11,398 nt of DNA from Lachnospiraceae bacterium (GTDB taxonomy: Bacteria; Bacillota; Clostridia; Lachnospirales; Lachnospiraceae): the NCBI GenBank assembly GCA_900771995.1, contig CAAGQC010000029.1, forward strand, positions 1-11,398, read 5' to 3'. The notes under the pieces were generated by a model. It was not told where the DNA came from. It saw only the letters and a list, made by a program, of their open reading frames with translations, and did no database searches. Positions 1-5,721 of the stretch are shown here, one piece after another. A program made the position numbers and the translations under genes. Within the stretch, counting starts at the first letter, position 1; every line of letters begins with the position of its first letter.

Positions 1-197
1 CCTCTGTCCTTCTCAATCTGCATCCAGTCGGATACCGCATGTCTGGCCGTAGCCTTACCCTTTACACTTCCCGCCAGATTGATGGCTCCTCCGTAGAGCA
101 GGAACTTCTCGGTCAGGGTCGTCTTACCGGCATCCGGATGGGAAATGATGGCAAACGTCCGGCGGCGGTTGATCTCTTCTGTATAATTATTACTCAC
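1..197 (-). CDS. prfC: Peptide chain release factor 3 (RF3), N-terminal fragment, cut by window edge
   Basis: RF3 is a cytoplasmic translational GTPase that recycles RF1/RF2 from the ribosome after peptide release. Only the first 65 codons are visible. The protein opens MSNNYTEEINRRRTFAIISH and continues into the P-loop PDAGKTT, then AGSVKGKATARHAVSDW, a stretch highly typical of RF3 and distinct from EF-G or TypA. I chose the GTG start at 195-197 because GGAGGA lies about 9 bases upstream and the conserved INRRRTFA block follows at the usual distance. The gene starts 66 bp after the deoB stop with no clear terminator between them, so it may be co-transcribed. The rest of the protein lies outside the window. 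Family assignment is very secure from the P-loop region; completeness cannot be judged. Confidence 0.93.
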   Translation of the reverse strand, partial: MSNNYTEEINRRRTFAIISHPDAGKTTLTEKFLLYGGAINLAGSVKGKATARHAVSDWMQIEKDR

Positions 198-263
198 TAC
201 TATAGTCCTCCAAATATATCCTATATCAAATATCTGTTTCAAACAGTTTCCGAAAGCCCTCCG

Positions 264-1430
264 CTACGACGGATCTGCCTTCAGAACAGAATTCCCTTCA
301 AACTCCGGTCTGATCCCGAAATAATCCAGCACCGTGGCTCCGATATCGGAAAAGGTCGGTCTGGTTCCCCGGTTCCCGGGTGTCACAGGGGTGCCGTACA
401 TAAGAAAAGGTGTGTATTCTCTGGTATGATCTGTGGTAGCCGTATAAGCGGGGTCACAGCCATGGTCTGCCGTGATCATCAGAATGTCATCCGGCTTCAT
501 ATGAGCCTGGATCTCGGGCAGCTTTTCATCAAAATAAGCCAGTGCCTTCGCATATCCGTCCACATCTCTTCTGTGTCCGTAGAGCATATCGTAATCTACC
601 AGATTGATAAAGCAGAGTCCCTCGAAATCCTTGTCCAGATATTCCAGTGTCCGTTCGATTCCCTCTGCGTTGCCGGAAGTGTATACATGCTCCGTGATGC
701 CCTTGCCCACGAAAATATCCTGGATCTTGCCCACGGCAATGACTTCCTTACCGGCAGCCTTCAACTGATCCAGCATGGTAACTGCGGGAGGCAGCAGAGA
801 AAAATCATGTCTTCTGGGGGTACGGGTATAATTGCCGCTAACGCCGACAAAAGGTCTGGCAATGACACGGCCCACACCGTGCTCTCCCTGTAAGATCTGT
901 CTGGCGATACGGCAGTAATCATATAACTGCTCCACGGGAACCACATCCTCGTGCGCCGCGATCTGGAACACACTGTCTGCGGAAGTGTATACGATCAGTT
1001 TGCCGGTACGCACATGCTCGTCCCCGTAATCCGCAATGACCTGCGTACCGGAGTAGGGCTTGTTGCACAGCACATCTCTGCCGGTGCGGATCCGGAACTC
1101 TTCCAGTACCTCCTCTGGGAAGCCCTCCGGATAAGTGGGCAGGGGCTTGGGAGAATAGATTCCTGCGATCTCCCAATGTCCGATTGTGGTATCCTTTCCG
1201 CGGGAACGCTCCGTCATGCGGGCATAAGCTGCTGTGGGATGCTCTGTCTTCTCTCCCACTTCCACGCCATCGATATTAAACAGTCCCATGTCTTTCATAT
1301 GATCCATATGAAAATAAGGACTCTTTGACACACTTCCCAGCGTATTTACATGGATGTCACCGTAAGCTGCGGCATCCGGCATTTCACCGATGCCGAAGCT
1401 GTCCAATACAATTAAAAAGACTCTCTTCAT
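264..1430 (-). CDS. deoB: Phosphopentomutase
   Basis: DeoB is a cytoplasmic Mn2+-dependent enzyme of the alkaline phosphatase superfamily. It interconverts (deoxy)ribose 1-phosphate and 5-phosphate in nucleoside salvage. The 388-residue length matches the family. Visible motifs are the N-terminal metal-binding VFLIVLDSFGIGEMPDA, the active-site GKDTTIGHWE with its phosphorylated Thr, then FINLVDYDMLYGHRRD, ITADHGCDP and TDHTREYTP, which supply the remaining metal ligands. All expected ligand blocks are present, so it is probably active. An ATG at 1434-1436 is also in frame, but GAGGA abuts it directly. From the ATG at 1428-1430 the same GAGG has a workable spacing of about 7 bases, so I use the shorter form. 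The gene lies 40 bp after the small ORF and follows spoIIIAH. It is not next to the usual deoxyribose or purine nucleoside phosphorylase genes in this window. A possible dedicated promoter (TGTTATGAT, extended -10 type, near 1552-1559) lies inside the small ORF but has no good -35. Confidence 0.97.
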   Translation of the reverse strand: MKRVFLIVLDSFGIGEMPDAAAYGDIHVNTLGSVSKSPYFHMDHMKDMGLFNIDGVEVGEKTEHPTAAYARMTERSRGKDTTIGHWEIAGIYSPKPLPTYPEGFPEEVLEEFRIRTGRDVLCNKPYSGTQVIADYGDEHVRTGKLIVYTSADSVFQIAAHEDVVPVEQLYDYCRIARQILQGEHGVGRVIARPFVGVSGNYTRTPRRHDFSLLPPAVTMLDQLKAAGKEVIAVGKIQDIFVGKGITEHVYTSGNAEGIERTLEYLDKDFEGLCFINLVDYDMLYGHRRDVDGYAKALAYFDEKLPEIQAHMKPDDILMITADHGCDPAYTATTDHTREYTPFLMYGTPVTPGNRGTRPTFSDIGATVLDYFGIRPEFEGNSVLKADPS

Positions 1431-1470
1431 ATACATTCCTCATTCGCGCATTTTCTTCGAAAACAGTCGT

Positions 1471-1563
1471 TTATTCGTTATGATACGGGTTACGGATCCA
1501 AACGGTCTCCTGCAGGTAATCTGCACAGGCTTCTGGCTGGTAACCCTTGGTATCATAACACAT
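1471..1563 (-). CDS. Small ORF of 30 codons between spoIIIAH and deoB, unrecognised
   Basis: I do not recognise this product. It begins MCYDTKGYQP, ends RNPYHNE, has two Cys and is rich in Tyr, Asp/Glu and Asn, with no signal peptide or membrane segment. The case for translation is an ATG preceded by AGGAAAG about 5 bases upstream, codon choice like its neighbours (CTG, ACC, ATC, CGT, CAG), and a position 25 bp after the spoIIIAH stop and 40 bp before deoB, on the same strand. The case against is that its first and last codons form the two arms of a long inverted repeat, so the constraint may be on RNA structure rather than protein. It could be a short protein co-expressed with the sporulation operon, a leader peptide for deoB, or a chance ORF inside a structured RNA. 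Confidence 0.45.
   Translation of the reverse strand: MCYDTKGYQPEACADYLQETVWIRNPYHNE
1478..1558 (-). repeat. Long inverted repeat enclosing the small ORF; possible structured RNA
   Basis: The left arm at 1478-1493 (TTATGATAC then GGGTTAC) is complementary to the right arm at 1540-1558 (GTAACCC, three unpaired bases, GTATCATAA). This gives 9 + 7 perfect pairs with one 3-base bulge around a 46-base interior. The interior holds a smaller hairpin, TGCAG-GTAAT-CTGCA, at 1511-1525. There is no run of T next to either arm, so it does not look like a simple terminator. The fold is possible as RNA from either strand; minus-strand transcription is more likely from the gene context. A cis-regulatory element for deoB, a processing site between sporulation and housekeeping mRNA, or a dispersed palindromic repeat all fit. 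Confidence 0.6.
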
Positions 1564-1588
1564 ATTCTTTCCTATGTACACAAAAATA

Positions 1589-2236
1589 TCACTGTGCAAT
1601 GGTGCTGATGACGATATTTTCCGCCGCAATATCCGTCTTTCTTTTTACAATGTCTTCGATCTGCGCCCGCTGCACATCCGTCAGTTCCGCTGCATTGACC
1701 ACCACATCCACGGCATCCCCGTTGATGCTGACCACGGCTTCACTGAAGCCCTTGGCCTGCAGAAGCACCTCGGCAGCCGCCTCTTTTTCCGCGATATCGG
1801 TCATGCGTACCATGCTGTCCACCGCTTCCTGCTTCTGGGCATCGCTGAGTTCGGTACTGTTGATGATCTCCAATAAGGTCTCTTTATTCCGGGCTCTGGT
1901 CTGCTCCTTGGAAAGTCTTGCGGCAGACAATACCTCCACGCCGTTCGTTCCGGTCAGTACTGCCTCTCCGGGAATCTCCCCTTCGTCCGGTGTAGCCTCC
2001 GCCACCTGCATATCTTCATCCAGATAATCCTCCATGACGATCTCCACATCCGAATCCAGACTTTCCATATCTGTGACAATATCTGTGGAATCCACCGCAC
2101 TGAGATCTTCTGTATTATCCGATGCCAGATACTCCTTTTCCAGGTTGGTCCCCGCAAACTGCAGATAACCTGCAATGGCTATCATAATGGCAAGTGCGGT
2201 AATCATAAGCTGATTCTTCTTAATTAAGTTTTTCAC
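1589..2236 (-). CDS. spoIIIAH: Stage III sporulation protein AH
   Basis: SpoIIIAH is made in the mother cell, anchored in the outer forespore membrane, and binds forespore SpoIIQ across the intermembrane space to build the feeding channel. The 215-residue protein starts MKNLIKKNQL, has one membrane segment at about residues 9-27 (ITALAIMIAIAGYLQFAG), then a long acidic stretch, then a C-terminal ring-building domain of the YscJ/FliF type at about 115-215 ending ENIVISTIAQ. That layout and length match the family. I chose the GTG at 2234-2236 because GGGG lies 6 bases upstream and it gives the usual KNLIKKNQ N terminus. A TTG at 2252-2254 would add six residues. It is separated from spoIIIAG by 90 bp that hold a good sigma-E-like promoter, so it may be expressed partly on its own. 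Confidence 0.93.
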   Translation of the reverse strand: MKNLIKKNQLMITALAIMIAIAGYLQFAGTNLEKEYLASDNTEDLSAVDSTDIVTDMESLDSDVEIVMEDYLDEDMQVAEATPDEGEIPGEAVLTGTNGVEVLSAARLSKEQTRARNKETLLEIINSTELSDAQKQEAVDSMVRMTDIAEKEAAAEVLLQAKGFSEAVVSINGDAVDVVVNAAELTDVQRAQIEDIVKRKTDIAAENIVISTIAQ

Positions 2237-2287
2237 TGCGTTCCCCTTTTCCAAAGGCCTGTATCTGCCTTCTTGATTTTATACTCT

Positions 2288-2315
2288 ATTGTATGTACCC
2301 GTCCGGGCGGATATG
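2288..2315 (-). promoter_or_regulatory. Candidate sigma-E-type promoter for spoIIIAH
   Basis: On the minus strand CATACAAT (2288-2295) matches the sigma-E -10 consensus CATACAnT in full. CATATC (2310-2315) resembles the -35 core ATATT, with a 14-base spacer. It lies in the 90-bp gap after the spoIIIAG stop and about 50 bases before the spoIIIAH start. CATACAATA also fits the sigma-K -10 pattern CATAnnnTA, so late mother-cell use cannot be excluded. The assignment rests on consensus matching alone. Confidence 0.5.
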
Positions 2316-2326
2316 TTTCCTGCGGC

Positions 2327-3010
2327 TTATTTTTCCAACACCTTGACTTTGTGGGCTTCCACACCGAAAAGGGCCTGGGCTATCTGGGTGATCTCACTGG
2401 TCATATTCCCTTTTCCGGCCCCTTCTGCCACCACCAGGACCCCCTCCACTTTGGGCGTGATCGTCTTCACCACAAAGGGAGAACCCTGACTGCCTTCCTG
2501 ATAGATGGTCTGGTATCCGGTGTTGGAAGAGCTGACGGTGCGGGTTCCTCCCTCGGAGTCCTGTTCCTCGGTATTGGAGCGCTCTGCGGTCATATCTTTC
2601 TCCACAATTTTCTCCTCGGAGGATTCCAGCGTGATCATGACTTCCACCTCGCCCAGTCCCCGGACGGATTCCAGCATTTTTTTCAGTTTCTCCTCCAGAT
2701 AGGCGGTATATTCCTCCGTGCTTCCTGCGGTCACCGCCCGGGTTCCGGTCTCCACTGCCTCCTGCTGCGCCGTGATTTCCGTTCCGGAGGATGTGAAGAT
2801 TCCGGCGTTATACTGCTCTGCGGTCTCTGTCCCGGAGGAAGCTGCCTGCGGATCCTCTTTTTTCACCGGCAGGGCAATGATAAACAAAAGAACTCCCAAC
2901 AACACCAGGATCAGCAGATTGTCCCGCCGAAACCATTTCGGAAGTTCGGAATTGCCTGCACAGTTACCTGCACCCATGCTGCCTGTGATTTTTTCCCAGA
3001 ATTCTCCCAT
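2327..3010 (-). CDS. spoIIIAG: Stage III sporulation protein AG
   Basis: SpoIIIAG forms a large ring in the space between mother cell and forespore membranes, part of the SpoIIIA-SpoIIQ channel. The 227-residue protein has a short cytoplasmic N terminus with PKWFRRDN, a single membrane segment at about residues 31-47 (NLLILVLLGVLLFIIALPV), a Ser/Thr/Gln-rich stretch, then the ring-building domain. The domain shows LEEKLKKMLESVRGLGEVEV, a following beta-rich insertion, and the conserved end VEGVLVVAEGAG with the last helix before VKVLEK. Length and order fit the family. The start is set by GAGGTGAG about 5 bases upstream. The gap before it (3011-3102) is purine-rich with a hairpin and no obvious promoter. 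Expression probably depends on the operon promoter ahead of spoIIIAA. Confidence 0.94.
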   Translation of the reverse strand: MGEFWEKITGSMGAGNCAGNSELPKWFRRDNLLILVLLGVLLFIIALPVKKEDPQAASSGTETAEQYNAGIFTSSGTEITAQQEAVETGTRAVTAGSTEEYTAYLEEKLKKMLESVRGLGEVEVMITLESSEEKIVEKDMTAERSNTEEQDSEGGTRTVSSSNTGYQTIYQEGSQGSPFVVKTITPKVEGVLVVAEGAGKGNMTSEITQIAQALFGVEAHKVKVLEK

Positions 3011-3062
3011 TGCTTCTCACCTCTTTTTCTTTTCCCTTTTCTTTTCCGGCTCCTGTCCTTTT

Positions 3063-3094
3063 CCTGCCGTCGTTTTTCCTGAACTTCCGGCAGG
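3063..3094 (-). repeat. Hairpin in the spoIIIAF-spoIIIAG gap
   Basis: CCTGCCG (3063-3069) and CGGCAGG (3088-3094) form a 7-bp perfect stem with an 18-base loop, starting about 8 bases after the spoIIIAF stop. No T-run follows; the minus-strand sequence downstream is an A/G-rich tract leading to the spoIIIAG ribosome-binding site. It might be an mRNA processing or stability element, but could be incidental. Confidence 0.3.
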
Positions 3095-3102
3095 CTTCTC
3101 CC

Positions 3103-3486
3103 TCATTCCAGCCGGATCGGTGCTATTTCCACACAGATTCCGGCTGTCTCCTCTGTGTTCCCCTGTCCGTATCCGTTTTCTGCCTCCTCCGCCACAACTG
3201 CTGCCGTGTTCCCGATCTCTTCCTCCGTCTGCTCCGCCTGTTCGGAGGCAAGTTTAAGCACCGTCTGCAGTTCTTCCGTAAAAGCTGCCACCTGTTCCTC
3301 CGCATTCCAGGTACTGTCACCGCCAAATGCAGTCAGAACCGGCTGTAACAGCTGCAGCAACAGCATGACAGATAACAACAGCTTTAAATATTTATCATAG
3401 GATTCCTTCGGCCGGAAATGCACCACAGTCTGCGCGCAGATCAAAAAGATCCCGGCCTGTCCGATCAAACGGTATAACCACTGCAT
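3103..3486 (-). CDS. spoIIIAF: Stage III sporulation protein AF
   Basis: SpoIIIAF is a small membrane protein of the mother-cell SpoIIIA complex. The 127-residue product has two membrane segments close to the N terminus (about residues 8-23 and 34-53), with the family-typical PKESYDKYLKLLLSVMLLLQ in and before the second one. A hydrophilic, Glu/Ala-rich C-terminal part follows, which is expected to fold as a soluble domain facing the intermembrane space. The start codon lies 4 bp after the spoIIIAE stop, and the ribosome-binding purines overlap the end of spoIIIAE, so the two are probably translationally coupled. Identity comes from the position between AE and AG together with the membrane topology; the soluble part is poorly conserved. 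Confidence 0.9.
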   Translation of the reverse strand: MQWLYRLIGQAGIFLICAQTVVHFRPKESYDKYLKLLLSVMLLLQLLQPVLTAFGGDSTWNAEEQVAAFTEELQTVLKLASEQAEQTEEEIGNTAAVVAEEAENGYGQGNTEETAGICVEIAPIRLE

Positions 3487-3490
3487 CCTC

Positions 3491-4540
3491 TCACATCCCC
3501 CTGCTTCCCATGGCCAAAAGTGCCAACGTGATCAGAAACAACAGCATGGCCGTGCCGGCGGTGCGGAACAATAACATCCCGGCATTTCCCATGTGATCCG
3601 TGCAGCTGGTCACCCGCTTATCGCTGATGATCCCCATAAAAGCCGCCGCACATTTAATTAGAAGCGCCGTAAACAATATCTCCAACAGCGGTGCCGCACA
3701 GGCTGCCAGAAGCAGCAACAGCAAAAGTACGCCGATGCTGTTGCGGATCACCACAGCCGAACCCACCGCCAGCTCCAGCAGCCCATCCGCCGCATTTCCG
3801 ATCCCCGGCAGTGCCGAAAGTGCTTTTTCCACTGCGGAGGTCTTCACAGAATCCAGCACCGGCGTGATCAGGGACTGGAACACACTGATTCCCGTGACCG
3901 CTCCCAGCGATGCCTTCAGGATCCACCCCACCGCCTTTTCCAGCAGTTCTGTTAAAAGTGTCAGCTTTTCCTCCACCCAGATCCCGTTGATCATAGTCAG
4001 GAGACCGTAGCTGTAGATCAACGGCAGTACCACACCCAACAGAATTTTTTCCGTACCGTAGATCAAAAGTAACATCAGCTGATACCCAGCTCCCACGGTG
4101 GCCGGTCCCGATGCCACACCCACCGCCAGAAGATACGTGGGCACCATCAGTCTTACGAACAATATGATATTTTCCATGGTCTCTCTGGCAGTTCCCAGAA
4201 TCCCGGAAAAGCACTGCAGTAAGATCACTCCCATGAGCAGATAGATAAAATAAAAGCTCAGATCCGCAATCTGGTGCCTGTCGAAGACCTCCACGAAATG
4301 GATCAGCAGCGCGGAGAGGATTCCCAGAACGATCAGCCAGATCAATATATTTTTCCTGCCTGCGGCATTTGCCGCCATCCCCTGTATCACTTCCTGCAGC
4401 AGACTCCCCACTGCCCCCAGCACATCTCCCTGCAGCAGCTGCCCCATCAGTTCCGACACGGAGATCCGGGATGCCGGAAACAGATTCTGCATTCCTTTTT
4501 CCAGTTCCTCCATGCCATATTCCTGCCACATTGCATCCAT
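3491..4540 (-). CDS. spoIIIAE: Stage III sporulation protein AE
   Basis: SpoIIIAE is the large polytopic membrane subunit of the SpoIIIA channel, in the mother-cell (outer forespore) membrane. The 349-residue form has a hydrophilic N-terminal region of about 60 residues with amphipathic helices. Roughly seven hydrophobic segments follow: ILIWLIVLGILSALLI; FYFIYLLMGVILLQ; FVRLMVPTYLLAVG; YQLMLLLIYG with LLGVVLPLIYSYGLL; IGVLLLLLLLAACAAPLLEI; and LLFLITLALLAMG at the end. I chose the ATG at 4538-4540 because GGGGTGAGAG precedes it. The ATG at 4565-4567 would overlap spoIIIAD by 14 bp and has no ribosome-binding site. No cleavable signal peptide is visible, and the protein is shorter than I recall for the Bacillus homologue of about 400 residues. 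Gene order supports the call strongly. Confidence 0.94.
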   Translation of the reverse strand: MDAMWQEYGMEELEKGMQNLFPASRISVSELMGQLLQGDVLGAVGSLLQEVIQGMAANAAGRKNILIWLIVLGILSALLIHFVEVFDRHQIADLSFYFIYLLMGVILLQCFSGILGTARETMENIILFVRLMVPTYLLAVGVASGPATVGAGYQLMLLLIYGTEKILLGVVLPLIYSYGLLTMINGIWVEEKLTLLTELLEKAVGWILKASLGAVTGISVFQSLITPVLDSVKTSAVEKALSALPGIGNAADGLLELAVGSAVVIRNSIGVLLLLLLLAACAAPLLEILFTALLIKCAAAFMGIISDKRVTSCTDHMGNAGMLLFRTAGTAMLLFLITLALLAMGSRGM

Positions 4541-4553
4541 CGCTCTCTCACCC

Positions 4554-4940
4554 CTATAAAAAACCATAGATCTGCCGGATCACCGTAAGCAGGATCGGCA
4601 GTCCGGCAAACAGTACCGAAAGCTTCCCCAGAATCTCGATCTGATCCGAGACTGCTGCAAACCCGGCATCCTTACAGATTCCGGCGCTGAACTCACACAG
4701 ATAGGTGATCCCCACGACTTTCATCAGAATCCCCAGATACCCCCTGGCATCCCCCAGATACTGCTGCAGCTCCGTGAACTCATCCAGTAACTTCCCCGCC
4801 AGTCCCAGCACATAGGAAAATACCAGCACACTCAGGGCAAATCCCATCAGCAGCGCGTATTCCGGACGCTGCTGCTTAAACTGTATGGCGAACAGCACTC
4901 CGGCGATCCCCAGTAAAGCGATCTTAATGATCTCTGCCAT
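4554..4940 (-). CDS. spoIIIAD: Stage III sporulation protein AD
   Basis: SpoIIIAD is a small polytopic membrane protein of the mother-cell SpoIIIA complex, related to SpoIIIAC. The 128-residue product has a hydrophobic segment at about residues 4-20 (IKIALLGIAGVLFAIQF), a second at about 27-47, then a helical stretch containing LKVVGITYLCEFSAGICKDA-like sequence (here LMKVVGITYLCEF), a strongly conserved family block. It ends with a hydrophobic C-terminal segment LSVLFAGLPILLTVI. The start at 4938-4940 is fixed by GGAGGG four bases upstream; the open frame continues upstream but without a ribosome-binding site and into non-conserved sequence. It sits 25 bp after spoIIIAC and 13 bp before spoIIIAE. 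Confidence 0.95.
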   Translation of the reverse strand: MAEIIKIALLGIAGVLFAIQFKQQRPEYALLMGFALSVLVFSYVLGLAGKLLDEFTELQQYLGDARGYLGILMKVVGITYLCEFSAGICKDAGFAAVSDQIEILGKLSVLFAGLPILLTVIRQIYGFL

Positions 4941-4965
4941 CTTTCCCTCCTGTTTCTGTAACATC

Positions 4966-5160
4966 TTAAAAGGAAAACAGGGTCTGTACGGTAGCAAACA
5001 AATCATAGATATAGGGAACGATCCAGCTAAGAACCAGGATCAGTCCCGCCAGGCTGATCAGAAAAGCATGTTCCTCCCTGCCGCTGTGTTTTAAGACCTG
5101 GCTGAGTATCGTCACAAGGATTCCTACCGCCGCTATTTTAAAGATCAGTCCTATTCCCAT
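4966..5160 (-). CDS. spoIIIAC: Stage III sporulation protein AC
   Basis: SpoIIIAC is a very short integral membrane subunit of the SpoIIIA complex. The 64-residue product starts MGIGLIFKIAAVGILVTILS and has two membrane segments (about residues 4-21 and 32-50) joined by a short charged loop KHSGREEHAF. The loop and the following LISLAGLILVLSWIV are typical of the family, and the length agrees with the usual 65-68 residues. GGGGAAAG directly precedes the ATG. It lies 45 bp after spoIIIAB and 25 bp before spoIIIAD in the same operon. Confidence 0.95.
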   Translation of the reverse strand: MGIGLIFKIAAVGILVTILSQVLKHSGREEHAFLISLAGLILVLSWIVPYIYDLFATVQTLFSF

Positions 5161-5205
5161 CTTTCCCCGTCCTTTTCTCTTCTCTCCGGAATCCCCGAAA
5201 GGATC

Positions 5206-5721
5206 TCAGACCAATATCAGCAGTAACAGCAGGCCGCTCATGGCTCCCAGCCCTACCGAGAGCCGACATTTCTGTGCAATCTCCCGTTGCTGCACTTCCG
5301 CCGTATGTTCCAGGCCCTGTCTGGACAATTCCATACTTTTTATCTGCATGGCCTCATCCGCATATCCCTCTTTTTCCGCAAAACGTAAGAATTCGTCAAT
5401 GTCTTCCTTTTTCAGGGGAAGGGTCCCCAGCTGCCTGCGGAAGCTTTCCTCCGCCGTCTCCAGAAACCCCATTCCTTCTGTCTCCGTATATTCCTGGTAT
5501 ACTTCGGTGCAGATCTCTCCCAGCCTGTCTTTTCTCTGTCTGCCGATCTGTCTGCAGCATTCCGGAAGCGTGGAGCTGTTGTACCGGATCTCACTGATCC
5601 ACTGCTCCAGAATCCGGATCAGTTCCCGGATCGTATGCAATCTTCCTAAGAATTGCTGCCGATACCACAGTCCCAGCCCGAAACATCCCGACAGGATCAG
5701 CACTCCTCCAAGCATCTGCAT
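5206..5721 (-). CDS. spoIIIAB: Stage III sporulation protein AB
   Basis: SpoIIIAB is a membrane-anchored protein of the SpoIIIA complex with a soluble helical domain resembling type II secretion GspF-like proteins. The 171-residue product has an N-terminal hydrophobic segment (about residues 3-18, LGGVLILSGCFGLGLW) and a conserved block RQQFLGRLHTIRELIRILEQ with the following SEIRYNSSTLPE. A charged helical region with HTAEVQQREIAQKCRLSVGL comes next, then a C-terminal hydrophobic tail LGAMSGLLLLLILV. The start at 5719-5721 overlaps the end of spoIIIAA by 25 bp in another frame, pointing to translational coupling. An in-frame ATG two codons later is an alternative start. Confidence 0.95.
   Translation of the reverse strand: MQMLGGVLILSGCFGLGLWYRQQFLGRLHTIRELIRILEQWISEIRYNSSTLPECCRQIGRQRKDRLGEICTEVYQEYTETEGMGFLETAEESFRRQLGTLPLKKEDIDEFLRFAEKEGYADEAMQIKSMELSRQGLEHTAEVQQREIAQKCRLSVGLGAMSGLLLLLILV

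Noticed and set aside
207..246. Possible promoter for prfC (minus-strand TTGAAA near 237-242 and TATATT near 213-218)
   Set aside because: The spacer is 18 and the start point would fall on or after the ribosome-binding site at about 207-212, leaving no usable leader.
234..246. CTGTTTCAAACAG palindrome after deoB as a terminator
   Set aside because: Only five A/T-rich pairs around a 3-base loop and no T-run; too weak to act as an intrinsic terminator.
1550..1559. Extended -10 element TGTTATGAT as the deoB promoter
   Set aside because: The -10 looks fair, but no -35-like hexamer lies 16-18 bases upstream, and the bases are also part of the palindrome arm and the small ORF; kept only as a possibility in the deoB entry.
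2273..3082. 269-codon plus-strand open frame opposite spoIIIAG
   Set aside because: Antisense to a conserved gene, rich in Cys, His, Phe and Gly with no family resemblance, no promoter or ribosome-binding site.
3600..4010. Long open frame on the plus strand opposite spoIIIAE
   Set aside because: It lies wholly antisense to a well-supported gene, has no ribosome-binding site or recognisable domain, and its Ser/Thr/Ala-rich composition is what the complement of a hydrophobic Leu/Ala-rich gene gives.
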